64,000 nucleotides of DNA from Metellina segmentata. Its lineage: Eukaryota > Arthropoda > Arachnida > Araneae > Tetragnathidae. The notes below the pieces were generated by a model. It saw only the letters and a program-made list of their open reading frames with translations, was not told the DNA's origin and made no database searches. The first letter of the stretch is position 1; every line of letters begins with the position of its first letter. Shown piece after piece: positions 10,525-21,527 of the stretch. A program made the translations under genes and the position numbers. The stretch lies in NCBI GenBank assembly GCA_947359465.1, contig OX375873.1, positions 60,297,573 to 60,361,572 of the forward strand, given 5' to 3'.

Positions 10525-11631
10525 TGTATACAAAAAAATCTGTTTCAGAATGAATTGTGTTAGTTATTAAGGAAAAGAGAACAATATAAATATTCTATTT
10601 TCTTAAGTACAACTTTTTGATAATAGCACTACTCTTTTTAAAAGCAATATAAAAATACATGTTTTTTAAAAATAAATATGATGTACAAAATATTATCATA
10701 CTCTTCGCTTTTACGCCTTTCATTTCTACTCCCATAAAATTTGGATGGTTTCGCAAAAAAGAAAACATGGATATAGCATCCAATTTAGGTAGATTATCCG
10801 ACTGGCCTTTTACAAAGCCTTGTTCTACAGTCGTCATTTTTAAAAAAGAAATCTGCATAATAATAATATTGTAAAGACTATAATTCAACACAATTATTTA
10901 AAAATAAAATTAGCGTAAAATCAATGAAAGCAACCTGAAATAACAATAAGCCGGCGAATGTAGCGAGAGATTTCATGTACATGCCATTCACGTCACACCA
11001 AGCTCCACCTCGTTTTCAGTCACTTGACTTCAACGCGTTTTTTAATCCCTTATTACGCTTAAATTAAACTTTTTTGAGATTTTTAAAGTTGATTTTCGGA
11101 TTGTTCATGATCGAATAAGTAAAAAAAGTACCATTTTAGGACCTTTTGTGACATAGTGCATATTCCCTATTGTTTGAAATCAAACTGTTCAATTTCCCTT
11201 AAGAAATGGTTTTTATTTCTAATTCGGCAAGTGCTACAAACATACTTAATATATACACAAGAGAATAGATAATATAAAATATAGAACCTTTTCATTAAAC
11301 CCTGATTAAAGTCATACAGATAAAAAGCAATTAGAAAACAACTATGAGGATATAAATCTCTAGCCTCACAATGTCGAGTAAATAGTTCTCCAGTCAAGGC
11401 TCAACAAGCGAAAAGATGTCAACATCGATCAATTCACCTCTCATGCAAGGGGAACATGTAAGACTGTTTAAAATTTAAAATATATGAATATCTAGGCAAT
11501 TATATTCCTTCGCTTGTCAAAAGGCAGTCACATCCCTTTCTCTTGAACTATTAACCTCAAGCAAATTTCCAATCTTCCAAACAATAACTTATAAAAACCT
11601 TAGGCTGAAAACAAACCTGTTAAACAAATGC
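10525..11631. other. AT-rich DNA; no gene recognised
   Basis: Complementary frames at 10595-10891 and 10659-10874 oppose each other and contain no domain. Nothing supportable. Confidence 0.4.
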
Positions 11632-11657
11632 ATATATATATATATATATATATATAT
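11632..11657. repeat. (TA)n microsatellite
   Basis: Pure alternating AT tract. Confidence 0.9.
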
Positions 11658-12220
11658 TCTTTTTCAACAAGTATTATAATTTTTTTTAAATTAGTAAAAT
11701 GAGTTATAAAATTTATAACGAATTCCAATTGTTTCAATTCATGTTTGATTTATTCATTTTTCAATTCATTTTTGAAGTTTTGCAATTATTAATGCTTGAA
11801 GCAACGTAACTGTTAAGTATTTATTTAAAACTAATTAATATCTAATAACTTTGCTTTTAAGATAACGGGTGCTTTTTATGTTTCATCTGATTACCATTAC
11901 CCAGAGAGTATAATATTTTTCTTTCTAGTCCTGAATAAAATATAAATGATGTAAGTAGGCATGGACTAAATTTAATTACTATAAAAATTTGATCCGACTC
12001 GTATTAAATATATTTTTTCTCGCATCAGCTCTATTTATTTTTGCATTTCTACGTACATAAGCAAATCAATTAAGCTTTACCAGTTTCTTTGTATTGAATG
12101 TTTTAACTATCAACAAAAAAAAATTGTAAAAATCATTCATAATTAAATAACTAATAATAAATAATTTAATACAACAAGGAATTTCTTCAAAAGTCACAGT
12201 ACAGAAAGCAAGCAATGAGA

Positions 12221-12282
12221 AATCTAGATTATATATATATATATATATATATAATCTAGATGTATTATAATTTTACTAATTA

Positions 12283-12348
<66 letters not shown>
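12221..12348. repeat. (AT)n tracts, first one bounded by inverted AATCTAGAT
   Basis: A palindrome (AATCTAGATT, an AT run, AATCTAGAT) at 12221-12261 is followed, after about 25 bp, by a long (TA)n run at about 12286-12348. Both can extrude as cruciforms; assembly length in such tracts is unreliable. Confidence 0.85.
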
Positions 12349-12350
<2 letters not shown>

Positions 12351-12513
12351 TTACAGTGAAAATAGGTTTAGCATCAAAATATGCCGAATCGCTTTTGGAC
12401 TTGTAAATGAGATGAAATGGAAGTAGACGTTAAGAATCTAGCTGTGATGCCTTCGCTATAAGACGCGTTCTTTTTTTTCCATTTCGCCACATTTCTTTGA
12501 ACTTGAGAGGGTG

Positions 12514-12567
12514 AAAATTCACAACTCAAGTGATCTCTTATCAGAGATCACTTGAGTTGTGAATTTT
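12514..12567. repeat. Perfect 25-bp hairpin, 4-nt loop
   Basis: 12514-12538 (AAAATTCACAACTCAAGTGA then TCTCT) and 12543-12567 are exact reverse complements around the loop TATC. No mismatch means it is recent, selected, or made by snap-back synthesis. The very short loop is unlike an ordinary microRNA precursor. Confidence 0.9.
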
Positions 12568-13828
12568 TTATTGCTTTATCTTTTTTTATAATCTGGAATT
12601 TTTCGAAAAAAAAAAATGCTCTTCATTATAAAATTTTTAATTAAAAATGTATTTTAATCCTATAATTTAAAGAGCATCACACAGGGCTACGTATAAGTTC
12701 AAGCATAACAACATTAAAATAATTGAGTCTGTTATTCGAATATTTTCAATTCTCCTTTAGTCACGATAAAAACACGGAGATAAAAAAATGCATTCCATTG
12801 CAAATGATTATGGTAACTGATTTATATTTTATCATCTAATATTAATTTATAACGATGCCAGGAAATAAAGATTCCTTAACCCTATCATCTTAATGTACAT
12901 GAATAAAAATGGCGGTTTCCATAAAAACACTTCATTTGCGTAAATCGTCTGCGTACCCTGCACTTATGGAATGGCAGGGCATATTCTCAAGTTCAACTGA
13001 GGATGTTCGATTTCCTGGAAGAAGCGGAGCTACTGTTTTAGTATCGACATTAATAACAGTTCCTAGCGACGAAGAATTCGAAGACCGGTTTATTGAGGGT
13101 CAAAACTAGTTTCTGGTGGGAAAAAGCCTCCACGTTTAACTACTTTGTGTTGAATTATACCCTCGCACTAGGATCGGATGCTTTGAGAACGTTTAAAGAC
13201 CGTAAATCACAATAATTAGGATTAATATGCTATTATTAGGGGAATAAGCTACAATGGGAACTCGGACAGCACGCCGAAAACAAAGATTCGAGATTCCGGG
13301 TATCGTACCATTCTGATTTTGGGTACACAAAGTTCCCGAGCACGTCCTCGGAGACAACAGAGTGGAAAGAAAAGCACAAAAAGCATTCGGGAGATGGATG
13401 CTCCATCATCGTCTTCTGGTCTTTGGAGGTTTTTCTTTTCTTTTTTTTTTGGTGACAGTCCTACAAAAGAAGATCCATCATGTACTTTATTCAAATATTT
13501 ACTTCGCGGATTCAGCTCTGAACTCGGAACATGTTCCCTGCTGGTTACGCGCCTGTCTATATTCTCGTTTTTGTACACGAGGAGGACCGTCAGCGTCAAT
13601 AGACGTTTACAGTGCCTAAGGTGTGAAGCCGACGTCCAGAAGTGGCTTCTTCAGACAGTGGGGGCATGACAAAGAATCTAGAGTTTGTTCTTGTGACACG
13701 CGTCTGAGAAGGGGGAACGTAAATTAAAACGTTGATAAATTTATTTGTAAGTAAATTTTTGTTTTCTTCAATCATATATGTGTGTGTGTGCTTCGCCAAA
13801 GGATGAATTTAATTTGAGGAGCATCTAA
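12568..13828. other. No supportable gene
   Basis: Frames at 12909-13109 and 13249-13669 (both strands) carry no recognised domain. The block 13250-13700 is less AT-rich than its surroundings but has overlapping frames in both directions, so no coding call is made. Confidence 0.35.
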
Positions 13829-13840
13829 GCTTCGAAACGG

Positions 13841-13989
13841 TATGTATATATATATTTTAATTAACGGCACTGGAGCAACACATGTTGGAGATGGTCCGGG
13901 ATCAAACCTGAAGGAAAAGATCCGAGAACAACCAAGTAATTTTGAAACACGCGTAGGTGACGACGTCATACCTGGGCTGCCACCCACTC
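13841..13989 (-). mobile_element. 5'-truncated SINE (149 bp)
   Basis: SINE 3' module in minus orientation: TTAATTAACGGCACTGGAGC, GGTCCGGGATCAA, and AAGTAATTTTGAAACACG. A 12-bp target duplication, GCTTCGAAA(C/A)GG, lies at 13829-13840 and 13990-14001. Confidence 0.85.
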
Positions 13990-14207
13990 GCTTCGAAAAG
14001 GAGATGCGTATTTATGATTCGTAATCTAAGGCAAGCCGCACATTGGTTCAACATAAGTCCCATGACACTAAATTGGCTGAAATACGCATGCGTATCGACA
14101 TGTTTTCTGCAGCAAAACGGAGTACGCTTGCGCAAATCATATGTTTCGTCGCATCCTACCCCAGTGCGTGTCCGGTAGGCATTTGAATAAACGTCCCTCT
14201 GAGGTGA

Positions 14208-14335
14208 CACAAAGGTCCAATGACGACGGTTCGGGATGAATCCAGAAAGAAAAGTTCTGAGGACAATCTCTCGTAATTTTGAACCACGGTCAGATGACGA
14301 AGTCTATACCTGAACTGGTGTGTGGCCGGTCTAAT
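14208..14335 (-). mobile_element. SINE fragment, degenerate
   Basis: Matches the middle of the SINE: AATGACGACGGTTCGGGATG, then CGTAATTTTGAACCACGGTC and AGATGACGAAGTC. Both ends are eroded and no target duplication was found. Confidence 0.7.
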
Positions 14336-15348
14336 GGTAACTGAAATGGATAGGTACTTCTGTCCTATTCTGTCCCTATCTCTAATCCTCTGTACTATAT
14401 CAAAATAGAATATCTATCTGTAAATCTCTGTGGGATCAAAATACCGCACGGAAGAGAACGTAAACATTCTTCACAAATCCCCAATTCTAACTTTTTCTCT
14501 CAAATAGGTATTTAATTTTCATTTTAACAGACCAAAACCCATTCCTATCGTATCTAAAATAGATTTAAAACTATACATGCTTCCTTTTGTTCGTGTGGTG
14601 GAGTGAGTGATGCGGATGTAGTCTCACAAAAGAATTCCACCTTACTCAACCAACATTCGAAAACAAATAAATTGGGCTAAATAATGTTATTAACAACGAG
14701 CAGTCTCTGGTGGATTCAGGCGAGCGTTCGAGTTGCGCAGATAGGAAAACTTGGATTGGAGATTGAGGCGTAAGGCTTCAAAATTGTTCATATATTCATC
14801 ATTTTAGGATATCTTTTTTGTATGTACTTCTTAACAACGTCATTTATTCAAATGTACTTGAGATTCCGATTGAATACTTTTATTTACAATTTAGTCCTTT
14901 GTGTTTCTTTGTACCAAAATGTTTGTATGTTTTAAATATATAGTAATTAGGGTTCCACCTTTCTCCTCGTCTTCCCTCAAAATTGTTATGTGATTGTTTA
15001 AATGTATACTAATTAAATAATTTTGGTCTTTACTCTCGCCTTTATTAAAAAAAATTTAGCCTTTGCCTATAAAACAAGGTCTGTTTTACTGGAGCTTTCA
15101 ATTTTACTATCCTGCATCAGCTTGCAGCGAATGATTGAAAACATGTGCATGTAACGTTTTTAGATGAATGTACATAAAAGATAACTGGATTCTAGTGATG
15201 GCTCCCGTGGAGGAGTTCCCTCTTGGCCAACTCTCGTCCGGTCTTGAACTCTTGTTGTAGGCTGGATGGCATGGGTCATTAAAAAAAGCCCTCCCTGAAA
15301 AATGAGTCAAACGCAATATATGCGGAATTTAATTCAATGAGAGTATAT
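14336..15348. other. No gene or repeat family recognised
   Basis: Ordinary AT-rich DNA. A frame at 15107-15316 has no domain. Confidence 0.4.
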
Positions 15349-15358
15349 AAAGATTCGG

Positions 15359-15678
15359 GTGCGGGGCTGTGGTAACCCGGTTGAAAGAACAACGGATTAG
15401 CAATCGGTAGGTTGCGGTTTCGATACTAGGTTCAGTCAAAGACCGACGTGTACGAGGGCAGGTGCACGTTAAATCTGTCGTGGCCTCAGATTTCCTCACG
15501 TTGGCGAGGTGTGGAAGTTCGGAGAGTAGGGTGTCAGTTCAGGTGTTAACCTCGTCATCTGACCATGGTTCAAAAATACGTTACTTTGTCCTCGATCTTT
15601 ACCTTAGGGATTGATGTCGGACCGTCGCCAAAAGCCAGTTGTGTTGCTCTGGTGACGCATTAATTCATTACCAGTACC
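15359..15678 (+). mobile_element. Full-length tRNA-derived SINE (320 bp)
   Basis: Starts in a tRNA-like head (GTGGTAACCCGGTTGAAAGA ... GGTTGCGGTTTCGATAC, a degenerate B box), then the body CACGTTAAATCTGTCGTGGC, CTGACCATGGTTCAAAAATA, and the tail GTGTTGCTCTGGTGACGCAT. An exact 10-bp target duplication, AAAGATTCGG, lies at 15349-15358 and 15679-15688. RNA polymerase III transcription would start at the head. Confidence 0.9.
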
Positions 15679-15983
15679 AAAGATTCGGAGGTCATATAGA
15701 CAGAATACAAGTAGGCGTGTATGAAATCAGCCGAAACATTCCCGAAAATTAATTCTTATTCGAAATAACGGCATTTCGATCTGAATTGAGAGAACAGTAA
15801 TACAATTAATCTCTAAAACGATACACACACACATCCCCATACACGTAAATTTTAAATTAATATGTATAAAAATTAGAAACTTCAATATAGCTTCAGATTA
15901 ATACTCACGCAGATGGTATTAACGCCTCTAATTCTAAGATCTGTGACATAAAAATTGCAATTTCAACCCTTCTGGGACTCTTA

Positions 15984-16157
15984 GGCCACGTTCACATGAG
16001 GCGTTTCAACGCGCGTATGGCGAGGCTAGCAAGGTCCCGACATGAAATTATGTTTATTTATTCCTCTAATTCAAGTATCTATCTTTGCGACCTTGAAGAA
16101 CGGGACCCTGATAGCCTCGCCAAACGCGCGTTTTATGCGACTCATGTGAACGGGGCC
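15984..16157. mobile_element. PIF/Harbinger-type palindromic MITE (174 bp)
   Basis: The ends GGCCACGTTCACATGAG and, reversed, GGCCCCGTTCACATGAG extend inward through ACGCGCGT.TGGCGAGGCTA, making nearly the whole element a fold-back. A TTA duplication flanks it (15981-15983, 16158-16160), as in PIF/Harbinger. It abuts the decayed non-LTR element that follows. Confidence 0.85.
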
Positions 16158-16160
16158 TTA

Positions 16161-17192
16161 GAAAGTCAGCCATCTTTATATACTCCAGAGTTGCAATCTT
16201 GGCAATTGCTTCTTCTGCACCAAGCGAATGCTTCCTTGTTGATGAAGTTAAGTTTAGTCTGTCTAATGCATTTGCTTCTGGCTGAAAAGTCGTTCTTCAG
16301 TGGATTCCCAACCATTGTAGTATTCCTGGAAACGAAAAAGCAGACTTCCTTGCCAAAAATGGCTGCAAATTACAATAGCCACCCTTTCCCTTATCCTTTC
16401 GCCAATTTAGTTCTGAGGTGATGAAGACAATAGAAAGATCCCTCAGCCATAACTATGAACAAGACTCGATTGGTAAGACGTGGAATACCCTGCTCTTGTC
16501 GTCCTTCCTAATAGACTTGCCTCGCTCTGTCTTCACGGAAAATTTCAAACTTGCGACAGGTGATGTGTTCCTTTGTGGACATCTACACCGTATTGGTGTG
16601 GTTAAAATTCATGACTGTGCTCTGTGCCCTTCGGGCGAAGTTGTGAACTTTTCACATTTGACGATCTGCAATGCACTTTCTTTTACAAATTTTACTCTTG
16701 ACCAGGGCCCGATTTAGAAAATTTGGTATAGTAGGCACAACACGCAGGAAGGGGCCCCTCCCTCATATTATTTGTTCATCACAAAAACTAATTTTATAAC
16801 AATAATTGGTACTTACGTATTTGACTGTTGACCGTTTCACAGATGTCACCAAGAAGTTTGAGAAAATCGTGACATTACTTATAACTCTTGGCAAAACAAA
16901 ATAAAGCAGATGGAAATTAAAAACATAATAGTTAGATAATTAATGTAACTACAAGAATGTGATAGTGGGGAAAACGGTCGACGTTCATTTACGTAAATAC
17001 CCAATAATTTATGTAACTACTTAAAAACTTTTGATAATTTTTAGACACTTTTGAAACTTAGGGACCCTCTAAATTATGGGGGCCCTAGGCCCGAGCTTCA
17101 CGGGCCTAATGGTAAATCAGGGCCTGCTCTTGACAACTTTTATACTAAGGCTAAATTTTATTGGGTTGCCAGAGGATTCATGGCTTATTAAT
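16161..17192 (+). pseudogene. Non-LTR retrotransposon 3' end (RNase H-like), dead
   Basis: One frame around 16297-16370 reads QWIPNHCSIPGNEKADFLA, the hallmark of the RNase H domain at the C-terminus of arthropod LINE ORF2 proteins (consensus with H-x2-I-x-GNE-x-AD). About 240 bp downstream another frame (16418-16717) reads GHLHRIGVVKIHDCALCPSG then EVVNFSHLTICNAL, the terminal cysteine/histidine motif. The frame change shows decay. A hAT-type MITE at 16703-17126 splits the end; coding resumes after it as NFYTKAKFYW. Reverse transcriptase is absent. Confidence 0.8.
16703..17126. mobile_element. hAT-type MITE (424 bp) nested in the LINE remnant
   Basis: The ends CAGGGCCCGATTTA and, reverse complemented, CAGGCCCTGATTTA form the terminal inverted repeat. 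A perfect 8-bp duplication CTCTTGAC flanks it (16695-16702, 17127-17134), diagnostic of hAT transposition. Removing the element restores reading from the LINE frame into NFYTKAKFYW, so it landed in an already cloned LINE copy. Confidence 0.95.
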
Positions 17193-17675
17193 ACTAATTT
17201 TCAAATTTTGAGTCCTTGACAGGATTTTAATTCTAAACTAATTGAATTACCCGACCTTACTCGGGTTGTATTGGTTAACTGAAGATTGAAAAAAAAAGTG
17301 ACCAGAACAATTATTTCTCTCGTAGAAAAATATTAATCCCTTGGGTACATTTGACGACTCAGACTCGTCATGCACTTGTTTTGCCTAAGTTACGTATGAT
17401 GAGTCTAATTCGTCATTGAAACTAAGACAAAATTAAACATGTGCATTCTTGTTCATGGCAAGAGTGTGATTGGTGTTTTACGAGACACTCCTTCAATCAA
17501 ATTATTCAATCGTTCTCTTCAAAAATACACTTTATTTAATCTGCTCCATGCATAGAAATATTTACACTGCTGCGTTATCAGGCATTCTTTTTTGGAATCA
17601 ACGCGTAGATCAGAAGCTGTGCGATCTCTCTCGTACCATTCTCATTGTTGCCATTCTTATCAAACGAAATTATAT
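17193..17675. other. No gene; possible lone piggyBac-type end
   Basis: At 17332 the sequence TTAATCCCTTGGGTACATTT followed by GACGACTCAGACTCGTCAT resembles a TTAA-flanked piggyBac-type terminus, but no partner end was found. Frame 17470-17685 is not supported. Confidence 0.3.
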
Positions 17676-17786
17676 GAAAATATAACAGTAACTAGTGTGC
17701 CAACGATAATACGAAAATATAAAAGTAATTAGTATACAGACGATAGTAAGAAAATATAACAGTAACTAATGTGCAAACGATAATCC
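17676..17786. repeat. 37-bp tandem repeat, 3 units
   Basis: Units at 17676-17712, 17713-17749 and 17750-17786 each begin GAAAATATAA and share AGTAA(C/T)TA.T.T and CGATA.T. The second unit is the most diverged. A short CCATATCCATCCATA simple repeat follows at about 17896-17938. Confidence 0.85.
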
Positions 17787-19259
17787 GCACTACTTTTTTT
17801 TCAAATAAATCTGGGGTTAAGTGTCTGGGGAAAAAATTTAACTCCTTTTCAAGATTTTTATTATTTCTACTACTTTGTAAGCTAATCGTATTCATGCCAT
17901 ATCCATCCATATAATATCCATCCATTCCATATACATCGTAATCCAGCATGACAAAACTACGAATAAAGACACTAAGGTGTATACTACAAAAGTTGCTTTT
18001 GAGTATTTGTTGGAGGGCGCGTTTGTATGCTCCTTCTCAAGTTCGTTTCATGCAAAATATATTTAACTCAATTTGTAAGTTACGAATTCCTCGGCGAATA
18101 CTCAGCATCATGAATTTCTATCAATAATTTTGATTTGTGGCACGCACCAGGCATGTGACATTTTCCAATTTTACCTCTTTTAAGGTAAGAATGAAAAACT
18201 AATTTGGTAAGATATTCATTACTACGTTTTCTTTCAAAGCGTGTTTTATATTTTTCGTGGAAATTTTATTTTGTCCATATTCCATTAATAAAATAACTTG
18301 TTTTAAAATTGAATGTCTTCAGTATACTTTGAATAAATTCGATCAGCTGCCTGTCTTGATTCAAAAGGTTTTTTGCTGTACGTTTAAATTCTTTTCACAA
18401 AAAGGAATTCTACAACCGCGAGTGCTAAACTAAGGACTTTTGTAGAAAATTGGTCGAAATATACACATATCCATTAAATAAACACACGTCTTTAGCAATA
18501 TCGGACATATTTAAGAAATAAATATTACTTGTAGTTGTTTTGAAAATAAACCACGAACTAAGATATCGAAAGTAATTGAATCATGAACTAATCTGGTATG
18601 CAATAGTCTACAGTAAACTGTAGTTAATCTACTTCATTAAATGATTACGTACGACTACTTTTATATTATCTACCGATCCGACTTAGGTTTCTTTTTAATA
18701 AATTTCATGGACGGATTTTTTTTTTTTTTTTTTTTTTTTTTGGTACACGATATTCCGAAACGACTATGCATAGTTTGGGGAAATGTCCATTGCACACACA
18801 CACACACAGTGACAGATAGGTCCGCCAAGATATCGGGAAATACCTGAGAGATTGGTGTTTCTAAGAGACCGGTAAGGTTTTCAATCGAAAAAATGGTGTG
18901 ACATTAGAAAAAGGAACAATGTATTTTACCCTGAAAGGTAAATGTTTTTAATTGAGAATGACGGTACTTTTTTCATAAAGGATGAAGACGACTCCGAATT
19001 CTACTAAAGCGTTGATTTTTTTTGTATTTGAAAGTAAGGCTGAACGTGGTTGAAATAAGAGAGCGGGCCATTCTAGTAGCAATGAGGGGTCTGTCCAGAA
19101 AACTGAAATGAACACATCAGTGATATAAAAAGTCACTACTATATTGATAAGGAAGGATGTGCCACTCGTGTTTTAGTGCATAAGAAAATGTATATAAATT
19201 AAGTATATAGACAATGGTGTTTTTTTAGAATGAATTCTCATTTCATAATTGCACTAATC
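17787..19259. other. No gene; T tract and CA repeat
   Basis: Contains a run of 26 T at 18716-18741 and a (CA)n at 18793-18807. Frames 17692-17949, 18641-18847 and 18948-19136 are driven by simple sequence or lack domains. Confidence 0.45.
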
Positions 19260-19263
19260 TTAA

Positions 19264-19365
19264 CCCTTTGGGTGGTTTATCTTCGCGTCGAAAACTGCTC
19301 TGTTTCGACCAAGTTTGGGGCAGTTTTTTGTCTCGACAAGACATCTCTTCGAAACACTTGGAGGG
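19264..19365. mobile_element. piggyBac-type MITE (102 bp)
   Basis: TTAA at 19260-19263 and 19366-19369. Ends CCCTTTGGGTGG and, reverse complemented, CCCTCCAAGTGT. The clean TTAA duplications and CCC starts are those of the piggyBac superfamily. No coding capacity. Confidence 0.8.
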
Positions 19366-19369
19366 TTAA

Positions 19370-21300
19370 AACCTGATTTGGATCAATTTTGTTTAGTATT
19401 TTGATAACAACTCGTCAATTTGATCAACAATAGAAAAGAAGTTATTTCCTCGACTTAAGGTTTCTGAAATAATCGCCTCATTTATTAGGCCCTCAAATTG
19501 CTTAAAATCACACATTTTGCTTGTAGCCATTCAAAGACTAACCCAGCAGAGGCCGATAGATGGTCAACTTTTCCCTACCGATTATCCGAGCCTGTCTGTT
19601 ACTAATTCAGTAACGTCGCTATGAGCTACGTCAAAAACAAACAGTCATTTGTAATCACATAAAGAGCCCTTACCTCAGATAGCTGATTCTTTTCTAGAAA
19701 ATTATAATCACTATTTCCAGTATCCCAAAATATGAAAATTTGTCCGCTGGAAAATCAACACACCTTTAAATTAAGAATACAATCATCCCATTCCAAATTA
19801 TCTTAATATTACCTTTTGTTTTAATCTTTATTCATGCATTTCTCAACAGCATCTAGTGCAATTCCTACGAGTGGTATGCTGGGCGTGCACTTACACGTTG
19901 TCTGGAAAAAATAAGAACCACCAAAAAGCACACGCATTATGCCTCCAACTTTAAATAAACATGCCCATCAATAAGTTTTTCATCATTGCTAATTTCATAT
20001 TTGTTCTATGTTTGTTGTTGGCCGCGATTGTAATAAGAAAAATTTCTTAATATACATATTTTGCTCTTATTTGCATTAGTATAATTCAAAAGTCACTCAT
20101 CAAGAACAAGGATGTTTGGAGGGGAGAGCCCACGAGGCTCTAGTGGTGAAGACAGGGTGCAGCTAGTTATATCAGGGATAATCGAAGTTTCGTAAATTAC
20201 AGGTTGGAAAAACGACCGAATTCATCTATAATCTGAAGTCGAAAAAAAATCCGTAAACGCAATGCTCATTTAACAGGACAGCATTTAGATAACCGTGAGA
20301 AAGAAGACAGAGCCCACGAAATTATTTTTGAATGCGTGCTTGAGGAAGGGAGTTCTTTTTTGGAAATCTAATGTTTTTAGATGAGGATGAGGCTTGTTGA
20401 AGTTTGTACATGGGCAAAATACCTCAGGAATGGATCTGCGTCAATGGGGAAGACAGTGGGAGGTGCAAGGGCGCGGAATGACTGTTTTTTTTTAAATATT
20501 TTTATAGTTTTACAAAAGAAATACAATCAAAAATCATTTAGATGAACTCGTTTAGTACAAATTACTAAGAATATGAACAAAATTCCAATTCCCATCTATA
20601 TGAACATTCAAATAATGTTAACCCATTCGCTTAAGAAGAATTCGGGTTACATTAATCACCAGCTATGACAAACAAATTTTCCGAAACTTAAGAGGCAAAC
20701 GGATTATTTGCAATCGTATTATCAGAAACAGTAAGTCACTCTGAAATTGTGGAAGAGAGTGAAGAAAGAACAAATTCCGAAGACGAATGATAAGCGTGCC
20801 TTCTTTAAAAGAACCTTCTGCTGACTTAGAAATTGCTCGCCGCTTTTTTTTGGGGCAGTGAAAATTCATCTGCTTAACCATATCGAGGATTTTCTTCAAA
20901 ATTGTCACCAAAAAAGCAAAACACAAAAATCGATAACAGAACTATTTCAAGACAAAAATTACGTAGTCAGATCATATCTGTGTAATCAAGAATTATTAGT
21001 GCTATCAAGAATATGTATAATCTCTGTATAATCTTTATGATAAAAAAATACCATCTATCGGCGAGTCAAGAATTTTTAAATAAGAAAATACAGTAGTATT
21101 TCATTTTGTTGTTGAAGTAATCCTTTTTGTCCAAATTCAGATAACGCGAACTGTGTTTAATTCGAATCTTTTTACGGTCCAAAGTTTTAACAAGGTTTGA
21201 CTATATTACAAAAGCATAGAAAACTTTTGTAATACTATTTGGATTGCATAACAGTAATGAAGTTAAATAACATTTTTGAAAATTATTTTTCTTCGTAAAT
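19370..21300. other. No gene recognised
   Basis: AT-rich DNA. The frame 20663-20926 (minus) has no domain. No terminal repeats were noticed. Confidence 0.4.
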
Positions 21301-21527
21301 ACGCATATTATGCATTTGTTTAACGCATATTATGCATTTGTTTAACGCATATTATGCATTTGTTTAACGCATATTATGCATTTGTTTAACGCATATTATG
21401 CATTTGTTTAACGCATATTATGCATTTGTTTAACGCATATTATGCATTTGTTTAACGCATATTATGCATTTGTTTAACGCATATTATGCATTTGTTTAAC
21501 GCATATTATGCATTTGTTTAACGCATG
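21301..21527. repeat. 22-bp minisatellite, about 10 near-identical units
   Basis: The unit ACGCATATTATGCATTTGTT+TA repeats head to tail without spacers from 21301; the last partial unit changes to ACGCATGTTAAC. Units are essentially identical, implying recent expansion or homogenisation. Each contains ATTATGCAT, an octamer-like homeodomain/POU core. Confidence 0.95.

Noticed and set aside
13249..13669. Three overlapping frames of 85-116 residues on both strands
   Set aside because: Mutually overlapping in both directions, with low-complexity F/S runs and no domain; coding cannot be argued.
17332..17415. TTAATCCCTTGGGTAC as a seventh piggyBac-type MITE
   Set aside because: Only one end resembles the family; no second TTAA-bounded end.
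21301..21527. Regular 22-bp repeats resembling a CRISPR array
   Set aside because: Units are directly adjacent with no spacers, and the sequence is eukaryotic. Minisatellite.
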